This document shows, piece by piece, positions 17,657 through 28,377 of a DNA stretch of 64,000 bases. The notes below the pieces were generated by a model that saw only the letters and a program-made list of their open reading frames with translations, was not told where the DNA came from and ran no database searches. The DNA comes from G965212025 sp965237985. GTDB lineage: Bacteria > Pseudomonadota > Gammaproteobacteria > Poriferisulfidales > Oxydemutatoraceae. Numbering within the stretch: the first letter of the stretch is position 1; each line of letters starts with the position of its first letter. The stretch spans positions 558,001 through 622,000 of the forward strand of contig OZ250161.1 of the NCBI GenBank assembly GCA_965237985.1, read 5' to 3'. Made by a program: the position numbers and the translations under genes.

Positions 17657-18511
17657 TCAGGAATCCGGGCCAAAATTCAACCGTAACCAGCGCACCAGAT
17701 CCACCCAGATGGTCTCATATTCCCTTCTGTTCGGCATATAGCGAGATGACGCAAATTCAATCGTCAACACCGGTATGTTCAACTCTTTCCCTGCATACCA
17801 TCCCAGAGAACCCGGAAAATTACCAAGATCACCGTAAGGCAGCGATCCCAGTTTTGCAGGCAGTTGAATGTCCCCCGGCCCATCGTAATCCACTAGGCCA
17901 AGAGGAGCGTGCAAAGCCACGATGACATCCGGGCTGAATTGTTCTATTTTCCGGACCAGCCACTCTGTTTCTTTTTCGCTTTGGGCGTTTTTTCCTGGAT
18001 ATTTCCGGGGGTCGTCGTGAGCCTCCCGTTGCCAGTAAACAAGGGCTTCTGCACCACTTTCCAAGGAGCCTAAATTACGATTCAAGTCGACCCCATTGGC
18101 GTTGCCGCGCACAGCCGGGTCAGCCAGCAGTCCATCCGGGTTCAATGCCGGAACAAAATACCAGTGAAAAAGACCTGAGTGATGGATGGCCAGAATTTTC
18201 AGCCACTTGAAAGCCACGCTGAAGGAGGCGTATTCATTGCCGTGTATGCCCCCAACCAGAAGCACTTTTCCACGCGTCCCCGCTGAGGGAGCCGGCAAAA
18301 ATTCGCGGCTCAGAATGGGCATTCCGGAAATACCGGTACGCCCTGCCACTTGCAAGTGGAGATCCAGACATTCCTCAATGCTGACAGAGCTAAGAGTATT
18401 GCCGAACCGCTGACAGGCTTCTCCCACAGAAACTTCTGCCGCAACCCCTCGCCAAGTAAAAAAAGCAAGCCCAGCCAACAAGGCTCGGAACACCGACGCA
18501 GACCTGCTCAT
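17657..18511 (-). CDS. Secreted M14 zinc peptidase, MpaA-like
   Basis: From ATG 18511, 284 residues. An N-terminal signal peptide ends near VAAE. Zinc ligands show in GGIHGNEYASF (His90, Glu93) and in VALHAPLGLVDYDG; NGVDLNRN is the substrate-binding motif and LTIEFASS holds the predicted catalytic Glu. MpaA cleaves the D-Glu-meso-DAP bond in murein peptides; this version appears to be exported. With the neighbouring L,D-transpeptidase it suggests periplasmic peptidoglycan remodelling. A start 14 codons upstream (18553) is open but would put charged residues before the signal. Confidence 0.8.
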   Translation of the reverse strand: MSRSASVFRALLAGLAFFTWRGVAAEVSVGEACQRFGNTLSSVSIEECLDLHLQVAGRTGISGMPILSREFLPAPSAGTRGKVLLVGGIHGNEYASFSVAFKWLKILAIHHSGLFHWYFVPALNPDGLLADPAVRGNANGVDLNRNLGSLESGAEALVYWQREAHDDPRKYPGKNAQSEKETEWLVRKIEQFSPDVIVALHAPLGLVDYDGPGDIQLPAKLGSLPYGDLGNFPGSLGWYAGKELNIPVLTIEFASSRYMPNRREYETIWVDLVRWLRLNFGPDS

Positions 18512-18599
18512 ATCAAACTGGCGGAAATTGCCGCACACAAACCGGGAACTCAAGTTCTGGTCCCGAAAAACAGAGCCTCCCTTCCCGGGTTTCTTTTTC

Positions 18600-19870
18600 T
18601 AAGCAAAAAGGAGGTCCTATCCAGTGAGGTGGCTCTGGTTTCTGGAACAGTTCAGCATCTTGCTTAAGGTATATTTCAGTTGCCTGAACATGCCGTCTGC
18701 TTCCTCCCGGAATGCTTTCATCCAGTTCGTGTACAGCCCGCCCTTTTTGGCAAACCTCCCTTGGGAACAACCGGCCGGACATCGAGTGCAAGCCGTCGCT
18801 GTTGTGGATGTTGACCCGATCAACGATGAGCGCGCACAGCCGGACAAGCATCCGCCTGTTTTGCCGGTGGATTTTCTCGTATTTCAGCGAGCCCCAGAAT
18901 CTTTCCACGATGGCCTGGTCAATGCAACACCCTGGCCAGCCAGGAAAACCCAGCTACCTGCCACGTGCAAGCTGCCGATGAAAACCGGGCCGGCAAATCG
19001 GCGACACATTCTGCCTGAGTGCCATATCCAGCAAGCTCAACAGAAAAGCGATTGTCTAGAGTGTTCGACAGTCGCCATACCGTAGCCCTCCGTCTCGCTC
19101 GGCCCTGAGTGGCAACCAGGAACAATGACCCCCTCCGCGGCACCGGAACAGACGGGTGGTCGACGCACCAGACTTGATCCAGGTGCTGAATTGCCATGAA
19201 CTTCAGCAGAACCGGGCCACGAAAAATGCCGACAGCCAAAGTGCTCAGGATGTAGCTCGCTGGTACGAAGGTTGCGGCAGAACACTGCCAGTCCTGTCGC
19301 ATCATCAGTCGTCCCTGATGCCGTCCCATGGCAACCCTCTGGCGTTTCAGATACCAAACTATCCGGCGGCCGCCAGTGCCGTGAAGGGACATTTACAGTA
19401 CAACGCATCCAAATGTTGCATCATCTCAAGATTGTGCTTGCCATCTCCCGTCACCGCGCAGTAAAGCGACGAGCGGCTGAGTGACAGCACTCGGCATTGA
19501 TGCGAATCAAGACAAGCTCTGACCGACTGCCTGGGCCTTCGCCTGAGGCTTCTTCCGGCTCATACCTTGAGCCTCTGAGCTAAAACCATCACGTGCCAGC
19601 CCTTCGCCGACCTGGGAATGAAGCTCTTCTGAATCCCCGTGATGAATGCGCTAACGTACCTTGCCGGCAGAAACCCCCTCGTGCACTCCGTGACCTGCCT
19701 GACGTTGGCAACTGCCGGGCGCAACCGGTGCCATCGATAACCGGCAACGACCTCCTGAATGGTCTGGTCGGCGACCGACGCCTCCTGCGCTACTCGAAGC
19801 TTGAAATCCGACGAGGACCCATGTCGTTTTTCCACGGTCGATTTCTCCTTTGTTGAAAGGGTAAAACACG
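18600..19870 (-). mobile_element. Decayed IS3-family insertion sequence
   Basis: Minus-strand fragments in different frames match IS3-type transposases in order. Near 19810 is an OrfA-like start (KRHGSSSDFKLRVAQEAS). OrfB parts at 19392-18920 read GGRRIVWYLKRQ, QVWCVDHPSVPV and WRLSNTLDNRFSVELAGYG, and near 18905 MERFWGSLKYEKIH, equivalent to the last DDE block. At least three frameshifts or stops break it, so it is inactive. Terminal inverted repeats are not resolved, so the ends are approximate. Confidence 0.8.
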
Positions 19871-19910
19871 CCCCTTGACCAAGGCGTCCTGATTTGTCCG
19901 ACCACTTCGG

Positions 19911-21680
19911 TCAAGGGCCAATAAAATATTCTACAGGCTTCTCTATGCCGAAATGTTTAGCCACCGCAGCACTCGCCCACCTCGCCACATATTCAGAAAT
20001 TGCTGCGGCCCCACAAGTCACAAAAGCCTCTGTGGTCAGTCCGCCTCTATTCTCACGCACTTGCTCGTAGCTCCTGCTTACTTCGCGAAGAATCAGCCCC
20101 CGCATCGCCTCCCTTTTATCCAATAAGACATCCTCCAGTGCGCGGCAGCATGCCTCAACAGGCCCATCTTCGATTCCTTGCTCCCCGGCAAGAGTTTTTA
20201 TTGCAGTAAAAGCGTCCACCTCGGGCTTCAGGGTATAGAAATTCAGAAGATCATCATCTTCGCCTTTGGTCTCCTCTAAATTCAGCAGCAAATTCACAAC
20301 AAAGCTTTCACCTTGCAGCGTATCGCTCGGCAGACCATTCCTGATGCAGATATTCTTTTCAAAACGAGCGAGCGCACTCAATATGCTTGGGGTGTCTGGG
20401 CAGGCGGCCGGAAAATCCGCGTTGTGAATACTTGCCATCTTTTCAGCCTGCAACCATAACAGAGCGACAACAGAATCGGAAAGAAAAGATTGGACCTCCC
20501 TTTCGCTGGGAGTCTCCACTTTTCCATCGCCGTAGCCGGAAAAATGCAATAAACCAACCCTGGCAACATGGTTTCTTGTAGCTTCCATATCCAAACCACT
20601 GACCTCCAGAACTTCGGCAATGTCTTTACGCCCTTTTTCTCGTAAAACCTGCTTTAATCCATACAGTGCAGGAATGACGATTTCAGACACAAACCGGTCT
20701 TCAGATTCCTGACCAATGGCAGTCAGTTGCGTAAGATATCGCATCCCCGGATCGGTCTTGAAAGAAGCTTCCCGCTTTCTTGTCAACACACCGGAAAGAG
20801 AATTATTCCCCCCAAAACAGTCATCGCGAAGCCTTTTAGCCAGTTCTTCCAAGCCGCCCTGTGACGGTGAAACCGTTCCCGGAAGATTACGTTTGATTTT
20901 CTCTACAAGCCCCGGATCCATTTGTTCCAAGACCATGGTCACAGCCTCTATCTGCAACTGTTTCCGGTGTCCCACAAGTTCATCGGGAAGACCAGCAGCA
21001 GGGAGAGTCTCAGAGGCAATGGAAGACATCAATTTTTCCAGGCAACGAGAATCAAAGTTGTCAGCACTCAAACCTGGGTGAAGCAGAAGAAAATTCTGGG
21101 CTTTTGTCTCGGTATCCAGCTCAGTTGCTTCCAGCTCGTTTCCTCCCGGGCTCTGGTCGCCGTCGGCTATTTCATACAGCCTTTTAACAACGGGAGAAAA
21201 AAAGCTTTTTCGAACGTCCACCCCTGCCAACAAATTCTGACGACAAAGATCTGCTTCACAATAAACGATATTGGGGCGGATATCATTGAAGTCGACCCGT
21301 AATTTCCGCCTTGCAGTTTCCATTTTCTCATTCAGTGAAACCATGTCTCTATAACGCAGAACTTTATTTTTTCTTTGTTTTTCCCTGCACGCTCCCACCA
21401 TTGACTCCTTCTGCTTCACGTCTATCAATTCTTTTTCAATGGACTCAATCAGTCTGCTGAGTGTTTCCAGATTGCGTTGTTTCCTGCCCTTTCCTATAAA
21501 TATGGGAGATTTGTCTTCCAGCCAGCAAACCACCCTGTCAAACCAGTTGGATCCCCGTTCTTTGACCTCTATTTCTTCGTTGGCTACGTTCAGACGAACC
21601 TCATATTGGGGAAAGTATTCTGCTGTGCTCAAGCCATTGACCCGTTCGTAAAATTCTGTAAATGTTCCCAAGGTCGGCAC
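19911..21680 (-). CDS. Orphan 589-residue protein of unknown function
   Basis: An intact frame with GTG start and no family I recognise. It has no signal peptide or membrane segment. It is rich in Glu, Lys and Leu and predicted largely helical, with a likely coiled-coil between residues about 75 and 130 (LSRLIESIEKELIDVKQKES, NEKMETARRKL). It stands between an IS3 relic and the groE region, appears more AT-rich than neighbouring genes, and has no operon partner. Its size, solubility and isolation would fit an acquired or host-directed protein, but that is only inference. Its intactness amid decayed DNA suggests it is under selection. Confidence 0.7.
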   Translation of the reverse strand: MPTLGTFTEFYERVNGLSTAEYFPQYEVRLNVANEEIEVKERGSNWFDRVVCWLEDKSPIFIGKGRKQRNLETLSRLIESIEKELIDVKQKESMVGACREKQRKNKVLRYRDMVSLNEKMETARRKLRVDFNDIRPNIVYCEADLCRQNLLAGVDVRKSFFSPVVKRLYEIADGDQSPGGNELEATELDTETKAQNFLLLHPGLSADNFDSRCLEKLMSSIASETLPAAGLPDELVGHRKQLQIEAVTMVLEQMDPGLVEKIKRNLPGTVSPSQGGLEELAKRLRDDCFGGNNSLSGVLTRKREASFKTDPGMRYLTQLTAIGQESEDRFVSEIVIPALYGLKQVLREKGRKDIAEVLEVSGLDMEATRNHVARVGLLHFSGYGDGKVETPSEREVQSFLSDSVVALLWLQAEKMASIHNADFPAACPDTPSILSALARFEKNICIRNGLPSDTLQGESFVVNLLLNLEETKGEDDDLLNFYTLKPEVDAFTAIKTLAGEQGIEDGPVEACCRALEDVLLDKREAMRGLILREVSRSYEQVRENRGGLTTEAFVTCGAAAISEYVARWASAAVAKHFGIEKPVEYFIGP

Positions 21681-22173
21681 AGCTTAGCTCTTGTAGTGAT
21701 ACGGATACTCCCGCTGATTGTATCACGCACCCCCTCTGGAAACAATATTTTCGGCTGTGTGTACGACAAATGTCATCTTGTCCACCACCTTTCAACCCCG
21801 TAATTTCCTACTTCGAGCCTTAGCCAGGGGAGAAGTGTATGGTCTGGAAACTCAACGACTCGGGGGTGCTCTGCTAATGGGCGAGGGAGGTGAACGCACC
21901 GCTAAATGACCGCGACCATCCCACCTGGAGCGCCGACATCCGACACACGATCTGCGTTTCAGGAAGTGCCATACCCGCAAGAAGCTTTACCAAGCATGGC
22001 GGCAATCGGGCAGGTTCGGTTCACAAAAAACGTGCAAAAGCAGCGGTTCACAAGCCATCGGCTCCTGCCACGACTCAGGCGGGAAGTGCAGCAAGGACGA
22101 AGCAGAAGAAAGAAAACAACGCCGCTCACGGCTTCGGAAGATTAAATCAGCAAATTTCAGGCGAGATTCAGAA
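21681..22173. other. Intergenic stretch between orphan gene and groEL terminator
   Basis: No intact gene is visible on either strand. The right part (about 21950-22110) is plain decayed-looking sequence. The promoter of the minus-strand orphan gene must lie in its left end. Confidence 0.45.
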
Positions 22174-22220
22174 TAAAAAACCTGAACGACAAGGACCCCG
22201 CCATCAAGCGAGGTCCTTGT
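22174..22220 (-). terminator. Rho-independent terminator of groES-groEL
   Basis: On the minus strand a 9-bp perfect stem ACAAGGACC/GGTCCTTGT (22212-22220 with 22189-22197) with a 14-nt loop follows the groEL stop by 44 nt, and a run of T (22175-22180) lies 8 nt beyond the stem. Confidence 0.8.
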
Positions 22221-22264
22221 GCACAACAGGCAGTGTCCGAACTGGGGGGGAAGGCAGCGTTTCG

Positions 22265-23905
22265 CTACATCATCCCATCCATGCCACCCATACCACCGCC
22301 GCCAGGCATGGCCGGACCTTCCTCTTTCTTTGGAAGTTCGGCAACCATAGCCTCCGTGGTGATCATCAGACCCGCTATCGAACACGCGTTCTGCAGAGCA
22401 ACCCGAACCACTTTGGTGGGATCAATGATGCCGAGCGCCGGCAGATTCCCATATTCCCCTTTCGCAGCATCATATCCATAGTCCCTCTCTTTGCCTTTGA
22501 CTGCAGACAAAATAACAGAACCTTCCTCTCCCGTGTTTGCAACAATCTGCCGAAAGGGATCTTCCATGGCACGACGCAGAATCCTGATGCCTACGTCTTG
22601 ATCGGAATTCTCCCCTTTGAGATCCCGCATCCCTTCAATCGCGCGCACCAGAGCAATCCCGCCACCAGGAACGACTCCTTCTTCAACAGCAGCACGCGTC
22701 GCATGCAAAGCATCCTCAACACGGGCCTTCTTCTCTTTCATTTCCACTTCAGTCGCTGCCCCAACGCGAATGACCGCTACTCCACCAGCCAGCTTCGCCA
22801 TCCTTTCCTGGAGCTTCTCCTTGTCATAATCAGAAGTCGCGTCCTCAATCTGCCTGCGAATCTGCTCAACCCGCGACTTGATCCTCGCAACAATGCCCGA
22901 ACCATCGACAATCACCGTGTCCTCTTTGGATACCGTAACCCTCTTGGCACTGCCAAGACTGTCAACCGTGCACTTCTCCAGGGACAAACCCGTCTCTTCA
23001 GAAATGACGGTCGCATCCGTCAGTACCGCAATGTCCTCAAGCATCGCTTTGCGACGATCCCCAAACCCAGGTGCCTTGACGGCTGCTACCTTCACGACAC
23101 CACGTATGGAATTTACCACCAGTGTCGCCAAGGCCTCACCTTCTACGTCTTCAGATATGATCAACAAGGGCTTGCCGCCTTTCGCAACCGCTTCAAGTAC
23201 CGGCAATAAATCCCGAACCCCGGAAATCTTCTTGTCGTGCAACAGGATGTACGGATTCTCAAGCTCAGCACTCATGTTGCCCTGATTGTTGACGAAATAC
23301 GGGGAAAGATAGCCCCGATCAATCTGCATGCCCTCCACTACTTCCAGTTCGTTCTCAAGTGTCGTCCCTTCCTCAATCGTGATGACCCCCTCTTTGCCAA
23401 CTTTCTCCATGGCCTCAGCGATGATCTTTCCTATCTGTGGATCGGAATTGGCCGAAATGCTCCCAACCTGTTCAATCGCCTTGCTGTTCGAACACGGCTT
23501 CGAAAAACTCTCGATGACCTCCACCGCTCGCTCAGATGCCTTGTCTATGCCCCGCTTGAGATCCATCGGGTTCATGCCCGCCGCAACCGCCTTCACGCCT
23601 TCACGGATGATCCCCTGAGCCAGCACGGTCGCCGTGGTCGTGCCATCACCGGCAACATCCGAGGTCTGCGAAGCAACCTCTTTCAACATCTGCGCTCCCA
23701 TGTTCTCAAACTTGTCCTGCAACTCCACTTCTTTGGCAACAGAAACTCCATCTTTGGTCACCGTCGGCGCGCCAAAAGATTTTTCCAATATCACATTCTT
23801 GCCTTTCGGGCCAAGCGTGACTTTCACCGCGTCGGCAAGCAGATTCACACCCGCAACCAGACGCTGCATCGCGCCACGGCCGAATTTGATTTCTTTAGCA
23901 CTCAT
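22265..23905 (-). CDS. groL: Chaperonin GroEL, 60 kDa
   Basis: 546 residues from ATG 23905 (SAKEIKFGRGAMQRLVAGVN). ATP-site motifs are LGPKGKNVILE, DGVSVAKE and GDGTTTATVLAQ; the C-terminus ends in the usual GGM repeat (GGGGMGGMDGMM). It folds cytosolic proteins with GroES. It is second in the groES-groEL operon with a 22-nt gap and is followed by a clear terminator. The length is normal. Confidence 0.98.
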   Translation of the reverse strand: MSAKEIKFGRGAMQRLVAGVNLLADAVKVTLGPKGKNVILEKSFGAPTVTKDGVSVAKEVELQDKFENMGAQMLKEVASQTSDVAGDGTTTATVLAQGIIREGVKAVAAGMNPMDLKRGIDKASERAVEVIESFSKPCSNSKAIEQVGSISANSDPQIGKIIAEAMEKVGKEGVITIEEGTTLENELEVVEGMQIDRGYLSPYFVNNQGNMSAELENPYILLHDKKISGVRDLLPVLEAVAKGGKPLLIISEDVEGEALATLVVNSIRGVVKVAAVKAPGFGDRRKAMLEDIAVLTDATVISEETGLSLEKCTVDSLGSAKRVTVSKEDTVIVDGSGIVARIKSRVEQIRRQIEDATSDYDKEKLQERMAKLAGGVAVIRVGAATEVEMKEKKARVEDALHATRAAVEEGVVPGGGIALVRAIEGMRDLKGENSDQDVGIRILRRAMEDPFRQIVANTGEEGSVILSAVKGKERDYGYDAAKGEYGNLPALGIIDPTKVVRVALQNACSIAGLMITTEAMVAELPKKEEGPAMPGGGGMGGMDGMM

Positions 23906-23927
23906 TATCCTGTTCTCCTTAACAGCT

Positions 23928-24221
23928 TTAGTCCAAAACCGCCATGATGTCGCTTTCACGCATCACAACGAGCTCATCACCATCCAACTTGACTTCCGTG
24001 CCCGAGTATTTCCCAAACATGATGGTTTCACCTACTTTGACATCCATCGGCAACCTCTTGCCATCATCAAGTACTTTCCCTTCACCTACGGCAAGAACTT
24101 CTCCTCTCACAGGCTTTTCCGCAGCACTGTCCGGAATGACAATGCCACCAGGACTGGTCTTTTCTTCTGCCACCCGCTTGACCACAACACGATCATGCAG
24201 TGGGCGTAATTTCACACTCAT
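23928..24221 (-). CDS. groS: Co-chaperonin GroES
   Basis: 97 residues starting at ATG 24221 (SVKLRPLHDRVVVKR). The mobile loop EEKTSPGGIVIPDSA and the roof region are present. GGAG lies 9 nt upstream of the ATG. It caps GroEL during folding. The open frame continues far upstream but only this part matches the family. No CIRCE element or clear heat-shock promoter could be seen upstream. Confidence 0.97.
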   Translation of the reverse strand: MSVKLRPLHDRVVVKRVAEEKTSPGGIVIPDSAAEKPVRGEVLAVGEGKVLDDGKRLPMDVKVGETIMFGKYSGTEVKLDGDELVVMRESDIMAVLD

Positions 24222-24379
24222 TTTTTTTACTCCAAATTTTGTCAGATAAGAACCGAATTGGAGCGACGCCCAAAGGGCCGACACTTCCAACCTGCTTCGC
24301 CGACCCATCAAAGGGACCAAGTCTCCCACCGGGAGCCATTTCTCAACGAGAGCAGGCCCGCGTATTTTACCGGGTGCCC

Positions 24380-25450
24380 CCTGCTTGTCAATGACTTGTA
24401 CTGTACGAGCAGCATGATCGTGCCCGCTTTTCCAGTGACGATTTCCCTGCTGGAAGCTGTGGCCGGAAGGAAGCAAATGGCGCCGCAGGCAACCGGCAGC
24501 GGGGTGTTGCTCACGAACGGCTGGGAGCAAAAAACACAAGGTGTCCGAGACCATCCACCAGAGCCACCGTACCGACAGGCAGCACGCGATGTACATCTCA
24601 AGGATCAGCATGACAGCAGGCTTTAGAAAATCCAGCGGCACCAAGGGGTATGACTCTGGTGAACAAAAAGCGTGGAAAATCGATCAATCGGCGGCGGTTT
24701 GCAGGCTGCGTTCCTGCCCTGGCAACGAGGCTCGAATCTCAAGAATGCATCGCTACAAGCCGCCCAAGCAGTCGAGAAGTTTGCTAGGCAAAGCTGATGC
24801 CGTGCCCGGCATTGGCCATATCCTCGACCGCACTGGCAGACACTTGGCAGAGCGGCACGTTCTCACGGCCTAGCCCCAGGGCAGTTCTGTAAAGAAGCGA
24901 ACCAAGGAAAAAATCTCGAGGGCTGGCAACGTAAACAGAAAATAGCCGTTTTCAACCGCTTTCCTCCAGGCTGGCTAAAGCGGCACAACACTCGCTTCGC
25001 GCCGCCGGCAACAAACCTGGTAGACGCGCATGAACCTGGTGGGCAACCTGGGGGACGTGAAACTTAAGCGTTTTCCGTCCTGCCAGTCTCGGCACCAAGG
25101 TTCAGGAACCTGACTTTCCCATGCGCACTCGGCAAAAGATCCAAGTCCGTGAGCGATTGGCGGTCCCGGCAGGAAAATATCTTGGCTCACCAGTACCACA
25201 ACGTGGAAATATTTGTCGTCGCCAACGACGAGTCAGGCTCTATTGCAATGGTGACGGCAACTCGACCCGCTGTAAAACCGGTTGACTGAGAACCTCTTAA
25301 CTCGAGAACCAACCCGAACCTAGCGCAACACCACAGTGTCTGGAAACCACCGCCCCCCCTGGAAACCATGCCTGAAAGCCCAGACGGAGTAGAATCCATG
25401 ACCCACATATCCGCTGTTCACGTTCTCTTGGCAACGAACATTTTTCTCTT
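24380..25450. repeat. Fullest copy of a decayed dispersed repeat
   Basis: The left half (about 24390-24780) resembles 28650-29050: GTACGA(G/C)CAGCATG, TTTCCCTGCTG next to CTTCCCTGCTG, GTGTTGCTCA, and GGAAAATCGA followed by AATCG. The right half (about 24850-25450) resembles 340-1195. Identity is patchy and no frame remains open. I take it as an ancient element whose pieces survive at three places in this window. The type is unknown. Confidence 0.5.
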
Positions 25451-25646
25451 GCTTTGACAGCGTTTTCGCAAAAGCGCCTGTGGTGTGGGCAGGCAGTGGG
25501 GAGACCATTCAGCACGCAAGCGAGGAACGCATCCAGGAGTAGCGGAAAGCAACTTGTTACTTTCAAGTTCAAGCAAGGCACCAGTGGCTCTCATCACCCA
25601 TTGAAAGACCCGGGGGAAACAGACTTCTGAAATGGTTTCAAAACGT

Positions 25647-25865
25647 GACGCCCCCTGCACACCTTGGGAAAACTCATCCAGTACTTGGTGCTTTGCTTTA
25701 CAATTACAGAGAAATAACACTCCCTGCACACTTGGGAAAACTTGGTGGGGGGCAACTCAGGAAAAGTCAGCAACATGACACTCCCTGCACGCCTGGGAAA
25801 ACTCTTGTCAAGTTGGTCTCGACTTGCGCTAAAAAAAGACACTCCCTGCACGCTTGGGAGAACTC
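25647..25865 (-). CRISPR. Small CRISPR-like array, 4 repeats, 28/33 geometry
   Basis: Four direct repeats at 25647-25675, 25716-25743, 25777-25804 and 25838-25865 share the core CCCTGCAC(A/G)C(C/T)TGGGA. Periods are 69, 61 and 61; spacers are 40, 33 and 33 nt and differ from each other. On the minus strand the repeat reads GAGTTTTCCCAGGCGTGCAG..., recalling type I-E repeats (GAGTTCCCCG...CGGGGA) with a weakened palindrome. No cas gene lies in the window. It may be a relic array or a CRISPR mimic. Confidence 0.45.
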
Positions 25866-25894
25866 CTGCCTGAAACCAGCTCGACCATAGGCGA

Positions 25895-28377
25895 CTAACG
25901 GACCGCACCACCAAGATATGCCCGCAAGCGTAGCCTTGTCTCATCCGACCGGACCGTCGAAAATTCATCCTCAGCCGTGCCTCCATTTCCCACTACATTT
26001 CGGGCAGTCACGACCACCGTATAAACGGAATGGACAACCAGACCCGAAAATACCACCACAGTGGACTGAGTTGAACCTTTCAGGTCAGTATCTTGGGGAC
26101 CCTGCACAGCTTCTCCATCTGAATACAACTGCACACGGTAACCCAGTTCAAAAGGAATGTTATTGATGACTGAAAATCCATAAGCGCTGGTCTCCGGGGC
26201 ACGGCCATACCCATCATTGTTCGGAACCTGGATCGTCACCTGTGCTGTAGTCGACCCCGGTGTGACTTGAACGGTCGGCGTTCCAGGAACATCCAGCAAA
26301 ACAAATGTGCCGGTAGACGAAGCACCGAACTCGTTTGCATTGCTTGTCCGCACTGAATTAAGGGATCACATCCCCACCCGAGAAATCAGCGCGCAACTTC
26401 TCCAGAACATCTTTCCCAACAACATGCTCGACAGCGACGCTGGTGGTCGGCGTCCCATTGTTGACCGACACACGATATTCCGCAATCGGCACTCCACCGC
26501 TTATGGGAGGCGACCAGCTCAGCACCAGTCTCTGCGTGGCCTCCCAGACAGGAGAGGAAAGAACCGGTGTTCCGGGTACCCCTCCCTTCGTCATAAATTT
26601 GTAGGCAACAGCAGATCCAGTACCCACCGAGTTTTGTGCAGATATCAATATCCGATAACTTGTCTCCTGCTCAAGGCCCCGGAGAACAACCGCAAATCTC
26701 ATACCGGTCGTGGGCGCAGTCTTGGTTGCAACGACTTCCCCCCCACCATCAAGGGCACGGATGATGTAGCCAAACATCAGATCGACATCATCAACCTGAG
26801 AACCATATGCGCGGTTCCCAATCCCCCCGCCATACCCGTCGTTGTCCGGAGCCTCGACCGTCACCCGCACCGTGTTGACTCCCGGTACAAGCTCCACGAT
26901 GGTCGGCGTTCCAGGAACATCCAGCAAAACAAATGTGCCAGTAGACGAAGCACCGAACCCATTTGCATTGCTTGCCCGCACTGAATTAAGGGATCACATC
27001 CCCACCCGAGAAATCAGTGCGCAACTTCTCCAGAACATCTTTCCCAACAACATGCTCGACAGCGACGCTGGTGGTCGGCGTCCCATTGTTGACCGACACA
27101 CGATATTCCGCAATCGGCATTCCACCGCTTATGGGGGCCGACCAGCTCAGTACCAGGCTGTTTGGGCGACCTCCATTCAAGTACCACATCTGTTGGTGTA
27201 TCAGGTATGTCTATCAGTGCCCTAAGCGACGGTAGCGTACGGGCACTGCCAAAATACCAGGTTCCTGGATCCCAGCGAGAAAAGGTTGTGGCTCCGGCGC
27301 ACATTTCATTAGGTTTAGTGGGGCACTGGAGTTGCGACTGAGTGCGAGTTGAACTCTCGTCCAGTTGCCCGACTCCGTCATTTCCGGTGAGGTTCATGGT
27401 GACTGTCCCATTAACCAAGCCTGATGCATAGCTGTAGTTGGTAGTGGACTCATTAACTGCCCACAAGTCCACCAACATCTGAATTTCCCGTCACCGTACT
27501 CAAAGCGTGGCTTTCTTCGACAATGCCGCCTTCGGCGATAGAACCCACAAGCCCACCAATCTGCTTAGCTTCATTAACTCCATTAACCTGGCTCAAAGCG
27601 TAGCTTTCTTCGACAATGCCGCCTTCGGCGATAGAACCCACAAGCCCACCAATCTGCTTAGCTTCATTAACTCCATTAACCTGGCTCAAAGCGTAGCTTT
27701 TTCTGACAATGCCACCTTTGGCGATAGAACCCACAAGCCCACCAACATTTAAATATCCCGTCACCGTACTCAAAGCGTAGCTTTCTTCGACAGAGCCACC
27801 TCCCTCGAGAGAACCTACAAGTCCACCAACAGCCGCCGACCCTTCAATCACAATTCCAACCGCCCTGCTTTCTCGAATTGCGCCATCGTGGAAGCGATCA
27901 CATCAATCCCGGTGGTAACACCCCCCGCTAAGTGGCCCACAATACCACCAACTGCCCTCTTCCTTTCACACTGGCATTTGACAAAACCAAGTTCTTTACC
28001 ACTGCACCACCACGCAGATCGGAAAATAAACCGACGTCGTATTCTTCGGGCCGGTCAATGAACAAATTGGAAATCCGGTAACCGCCACCATCAAAAACAC
28101 CGGTAAAATTTTTGATGGACCTAAAGCCTTTTTCTCCGTCCCAATTGCGTGTCTGGATCGCTTCAATGTCTTGGGTCAACTGGAAATATGCCGTGGGAGT
28201 GGTAGCTGTGATTGTGCTGATGGCCTGCAACTGGCACACCCTGGCAATCTGATAAACCTGGCCACTAACGGGGATTGTGGTTTCCGCACACGGTTCTTGG
28301 GCGGAAAGATCAGTGGTCGCGGCCAAACAAACCGTCAGCAACACAACCATGAACCACACTTCAAAATGCTTTGGCAA
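25895..28377 (-). pseudogene. Broken secreted GLUG-repeat/fibronectin-III protein
   Basis: Read on the minus strand: a signal peptide (FMVVLLTVCLAATTDLSAQ); a domain with GVFDGGGYRISNLF; GLUG repeats (GLVGSIAEGGIVEESYALS), three of them on a perfect 93-bp period (27541, 27634, 27727); a WDPGTWYFGSARTLPSL tail; then fibronectin-III-like modules (LVLSWSAPISGG, PIAEYRVSVNNG). Frameshifts occur near 27960, 27870, 27170, 26985 and 26357. A 628-bp tandem duplication (26277 matching 26905) copied one frameshift, so the break predates the duplication. It was probably a surface or adhesion protein. Confidence 0.75.

Noticed and set aside
21890..23209. A 439-codon plus-strand frame antisense to groEL
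   Set aside because: It is a shadow of a certain gene and has no family features.
24222..24400. A CIRCE operator or heat-shock sigma-32 promoter before groES
   Set aside because: No TTAGCACTC/GAGTGCTAA pair and no convincing -35/-10 pair was visible.
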